This document shows positions 5,344 to 6,390 of a DNA stretch of 6,390 nucleotides, piece after piece. Origin of the DNA: Asaia bogorensis (GTDB lineage Bacteria; Pseudomonadota; Alphaproteobacteria; Acetobacterales; Acetobacteraceae). Positions within the stretch are counted from its first letter, which is position 1; each line of letters begins with the position of its first letter. The stretch is from positions 1 to 6,390 of the forward strand of contig CAMCHA010000162.1 in assembly GCA_945874515.1 (NCBI GenBank). The letters are read 5' to 3'. The translations under genes and the position numbers were made by a program. A model generated the notes under the pieces. The model was not told the DNA's origin, ran no database searches, and was given only the letters and a program-made list of their open reading frames with translations.

Positions 5344-6156
5344 GTGAGCCTTTCCCCGATTGCGGCCTTTGCCCGCGCCCATGACCCGGACCGTTTCCTG
5401 GCCGCGCTTTTCGCGCCGCCGGAAAGGCGAGAGGCGATCTTCACGCTGATTGCCTTCAACCACGAATTGGCCCGCGCCCGCGAAGCCGCGAGCCACCCCA
5501 TGGCCGCGCTGATCCGCCTGCAATGGTGGCGCGATGCCTTGGATGAGGCGCTGGCCGGCAAGCCAGCCCGCCGGCATGAGGTTGCCGAACCGCTCCACGC
5601 CGCCATCACCGCCGGCAGCCTGGACCCCGCCGCACTCGGCGCGATGATTGACGCGCGTGAGGCTGAAACCGACGAAGGCGGCATCCCGACCGAAGCAGAT
5701 TTCGTGACCTGGCTACGCGGCACCGCGGGCGGCTTTGCCTATGCGGCTGGATTGGCTTTGGGCGGCAATGCTGAGGATGCCGAGAAGCTCCGCGCGCTCG
5801 GCGCCGCTTATGGGCTTGCGGGGGTGTTGCGGTCCGTGACGGCCCATGCCGCGCAAGGGCGCTGCCTGCTGCCGAGAGATCGGCTGGCGGCTGCGGGGTT
5901 GAGTGCCGAGGCGGTGATCAGCGCGCCAACACAGCCCGCGCTTGCCGCACTTTGCGCTGAGATGGCGGCTGAGGGGTTGGAGGCTTTGCGCAGCGCGCCG
6001 CGCGATGTGCCGAAGGGGCTGATCGCCCCTGCCCTTTTGGCGGTGCTGGCAGAGCGGGATTTACGGCGCATGGCGGCGGGGAAGGTGGTGCCGATGCCGC
6101 GCGGGGTGATGGATCGAATGGCGGTGATTTCGGCGGGGTGGTGGGGGCAGTTATAG
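5344..6156 (+). CDS. Squalene/phytoene synthase-family protein, NDUFAF6-like (probable non-enzymatic complex I assembly factor homologue)
   Basis: This 270-residue, largely helical cytosolic protein has the isoprenoid-synthase family fold. The block at about 22-66 (LFAPPERREAIFTLIAFN, HELARARE, RLQWWRDAL) and G-x-R-x-LLP-x-D near 172-179 align with the family. The first Asp-rich motif is replaced by AFNHELARARE (37-47). The second, normally with the pattern NxxRDxxED, reads as a GVLRSVTAHAAQGR stretch (160-173) without those acidic residues. Prenyl-diphosphate condensation is therefore unlikely. The pattern closely matches mitochondrial NDUFAF6: FN.ELA, R.Q.W, a D-E/A-RE stretch near 103-106, then LR and LP.D. 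The start is GTG 5344; an AGG only 4 nt before it is a poor ribosome site. CATATC at 5331-5336 could be a -10 giving an almost leaderless mRNA (speculative). It diverges from sodB and overlaps nagZ tail-to-tail by 6 nt. The family is certain; the role is inferred. Confidence 0.88.
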   Translation: MSLSPIAAFARAHDPDRFLAALFAPPERREAIFTLIAFNHELARAREAASHPMAALIRLQWWRDALDEALAGKPARRHEVAEPLHAAITAGSLDPAALGAMIDAREAETDEGGIPTEADFVTWLRGTAGGFAYAAGLALGGNAEDAEKLRALGAAYGLAGVLRSVTAHAAQGRCLLPRDRLAAAGLSAEAVISAPTQPALAALCAEMAAEGLEALRSAPRDVPKGLIAPALLAVLAERDLRRMAAGKVVPMPRGVMDRMAVISAGWWGQL

Positions 6157-6390
6157 CCGCTCCGTCGGGTCCCCCTCCCCCGCCGCCACCACCGGCCCCG
6201 CCAAAACCGCATCCCGCACCCCCCGCAGCGCAGCCATATCCCCCGCGCCAAAGCCGCGCCGCGCCGCATCAGCGAAAGCCAACCGCCGCAGAGCATCATC
6301 ACTCAGCACCGGGCAATCCGGTAGCAGCGCCGCAGCATCCTCAAGCTTGCCCGTGCAATGCAGCACCACATCGCAGCCCGCCGAAAGCGC
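6151..6390 (-). CDS. nagZ: Beta-N-acetylhexosaminidase NagZ (GH3), C-terminal fragment cut by the window edge
   Basis: Only the last 79 residues are present; the reading frame runs off the right edge without a start. The visible segment opens with LSAGCDVVLHCTGKLED, which matches the NagZ stretch AGCD-hVLHC-(N/T)G near the end of the GH3 barrel, followed by a helical tail with an ALRRL segment. NagZ removes GlcNAc from GlcNAc-anhydro-muropeptides in the cytoplasm during cell-wall recycling, downstream of lytic transglycosylases such as the one at 1374-3203. The catalytic His/Asp loop would lie outside the window. The TAA stop (6151-6153) overlaps the last codon of the convergent gene. The GH3/NagZ call rests on a short segment, so another GH3 hexosaminidase remains possible. 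Confidence 0.75.
   Translation of the reverse strand, partial: ALSAGCDVVLHCTGKLEDAAALLPDCPVLSDDALRRLAFADAARRGFGAGDMAALRGVRDAVLAGPVVAAGEGDPTERL

Noticed and set aside
5226..5723. Open upstream extension of the sodB frame that would make a 378-residue protein
   Set aside because: The extra 166 residues run antisense to the synthase-family gene and across the sodB promoter, and do not resemble a targeting or fused domain. The ATG at 5225 has a ribosome site and gives the normal SOD N-terminus.
6165..6205. C-rich low-complexity stretch near the end of the window
   Set aside because: It is explained as coding sequence for the Gly/Ala/Val/Pro-rich tail of NagZ on the minus strand.

Overview
The window looks like chromosomal core-type DNA from a GC-rich alphaproteobacterium, most likely in the Rhodospirillales/Acetobacteraceae sphere. 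The basis is base composition, the alphaproteobacterial style of YajC (an N-terminus ending in SPAYAQD before the membrane helix), the DUF815 ATPase sitting divergently beside yajC, and an NDUFAF6-like squalene/phytoene-synthase-family protein. No IS element, phage gene, tRNA, rRNA or CRISPR array is visible. The genus is an inference and is not proven.

Layout. Positions 1-41 hold nothing I can identify. Two minus-strand genes follow: a peroxiredoxin of the Prx5 type (732-1214) and, downstream of it, a YfcG-like Nu-class glutathione transferase (42-674). A perfect 9-bp hairpin lies in the 57-bp gap between them. A 159-bp divergent region (1215-1373) separates the peroxiredoxin from a plus-strand soluble lytic transglycosylase (1374-3203). 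That gene converges, 12 bp apart, on a minus-strand DUF815/COG2607 AAA+ ATPase (3216-4079). The ATPase diverges from yajC (4169-4516, +). yajC ends at a strong symmetric terminator (4532-4569) shared with the convergent iron-type superoxide dismutase sodB (4587-5225, -). sodB diverges from a squalene/phytoene-synthase-family gene (5344-6156, +). The stop of that gene overlaps, by 6 nt, the stop of a partial minus-strand nagZ (6151-6390, C-terminus only).

Functional themes. Three genes deal with oxidative or thiol stress: Prx5, Nu-GST and Fe-SOD. The first two are plausibly one transcription unit, with glutathione as the common reductant. Two genes deal with peptidoglycan turnover: the lytic transglycosylase releases anhydro-muropeptides and NagZ removes their GlcNAc in the cytoplasm. 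YajC is the small accessory membrane protein of the SecDF-YajC translocase complex.

The most notable features are these. First, yajC stands alone with its own terminator, and sodB occupies the place where many alphaproteobacteria carry secD-secF. Second, the 'squalene synthase' lacks both Asp-rich catalytic motifs and resembles the mitochondrial complex I assembly factor NDUFAF6. Third, a 9-bp identical promoter word, GCTAGTTTC, occurs at matching positions upstream of yajC and the peroxiredoxin gene. I did not find evidence of a novel multi-gene system; the window is mainly housekeeping.
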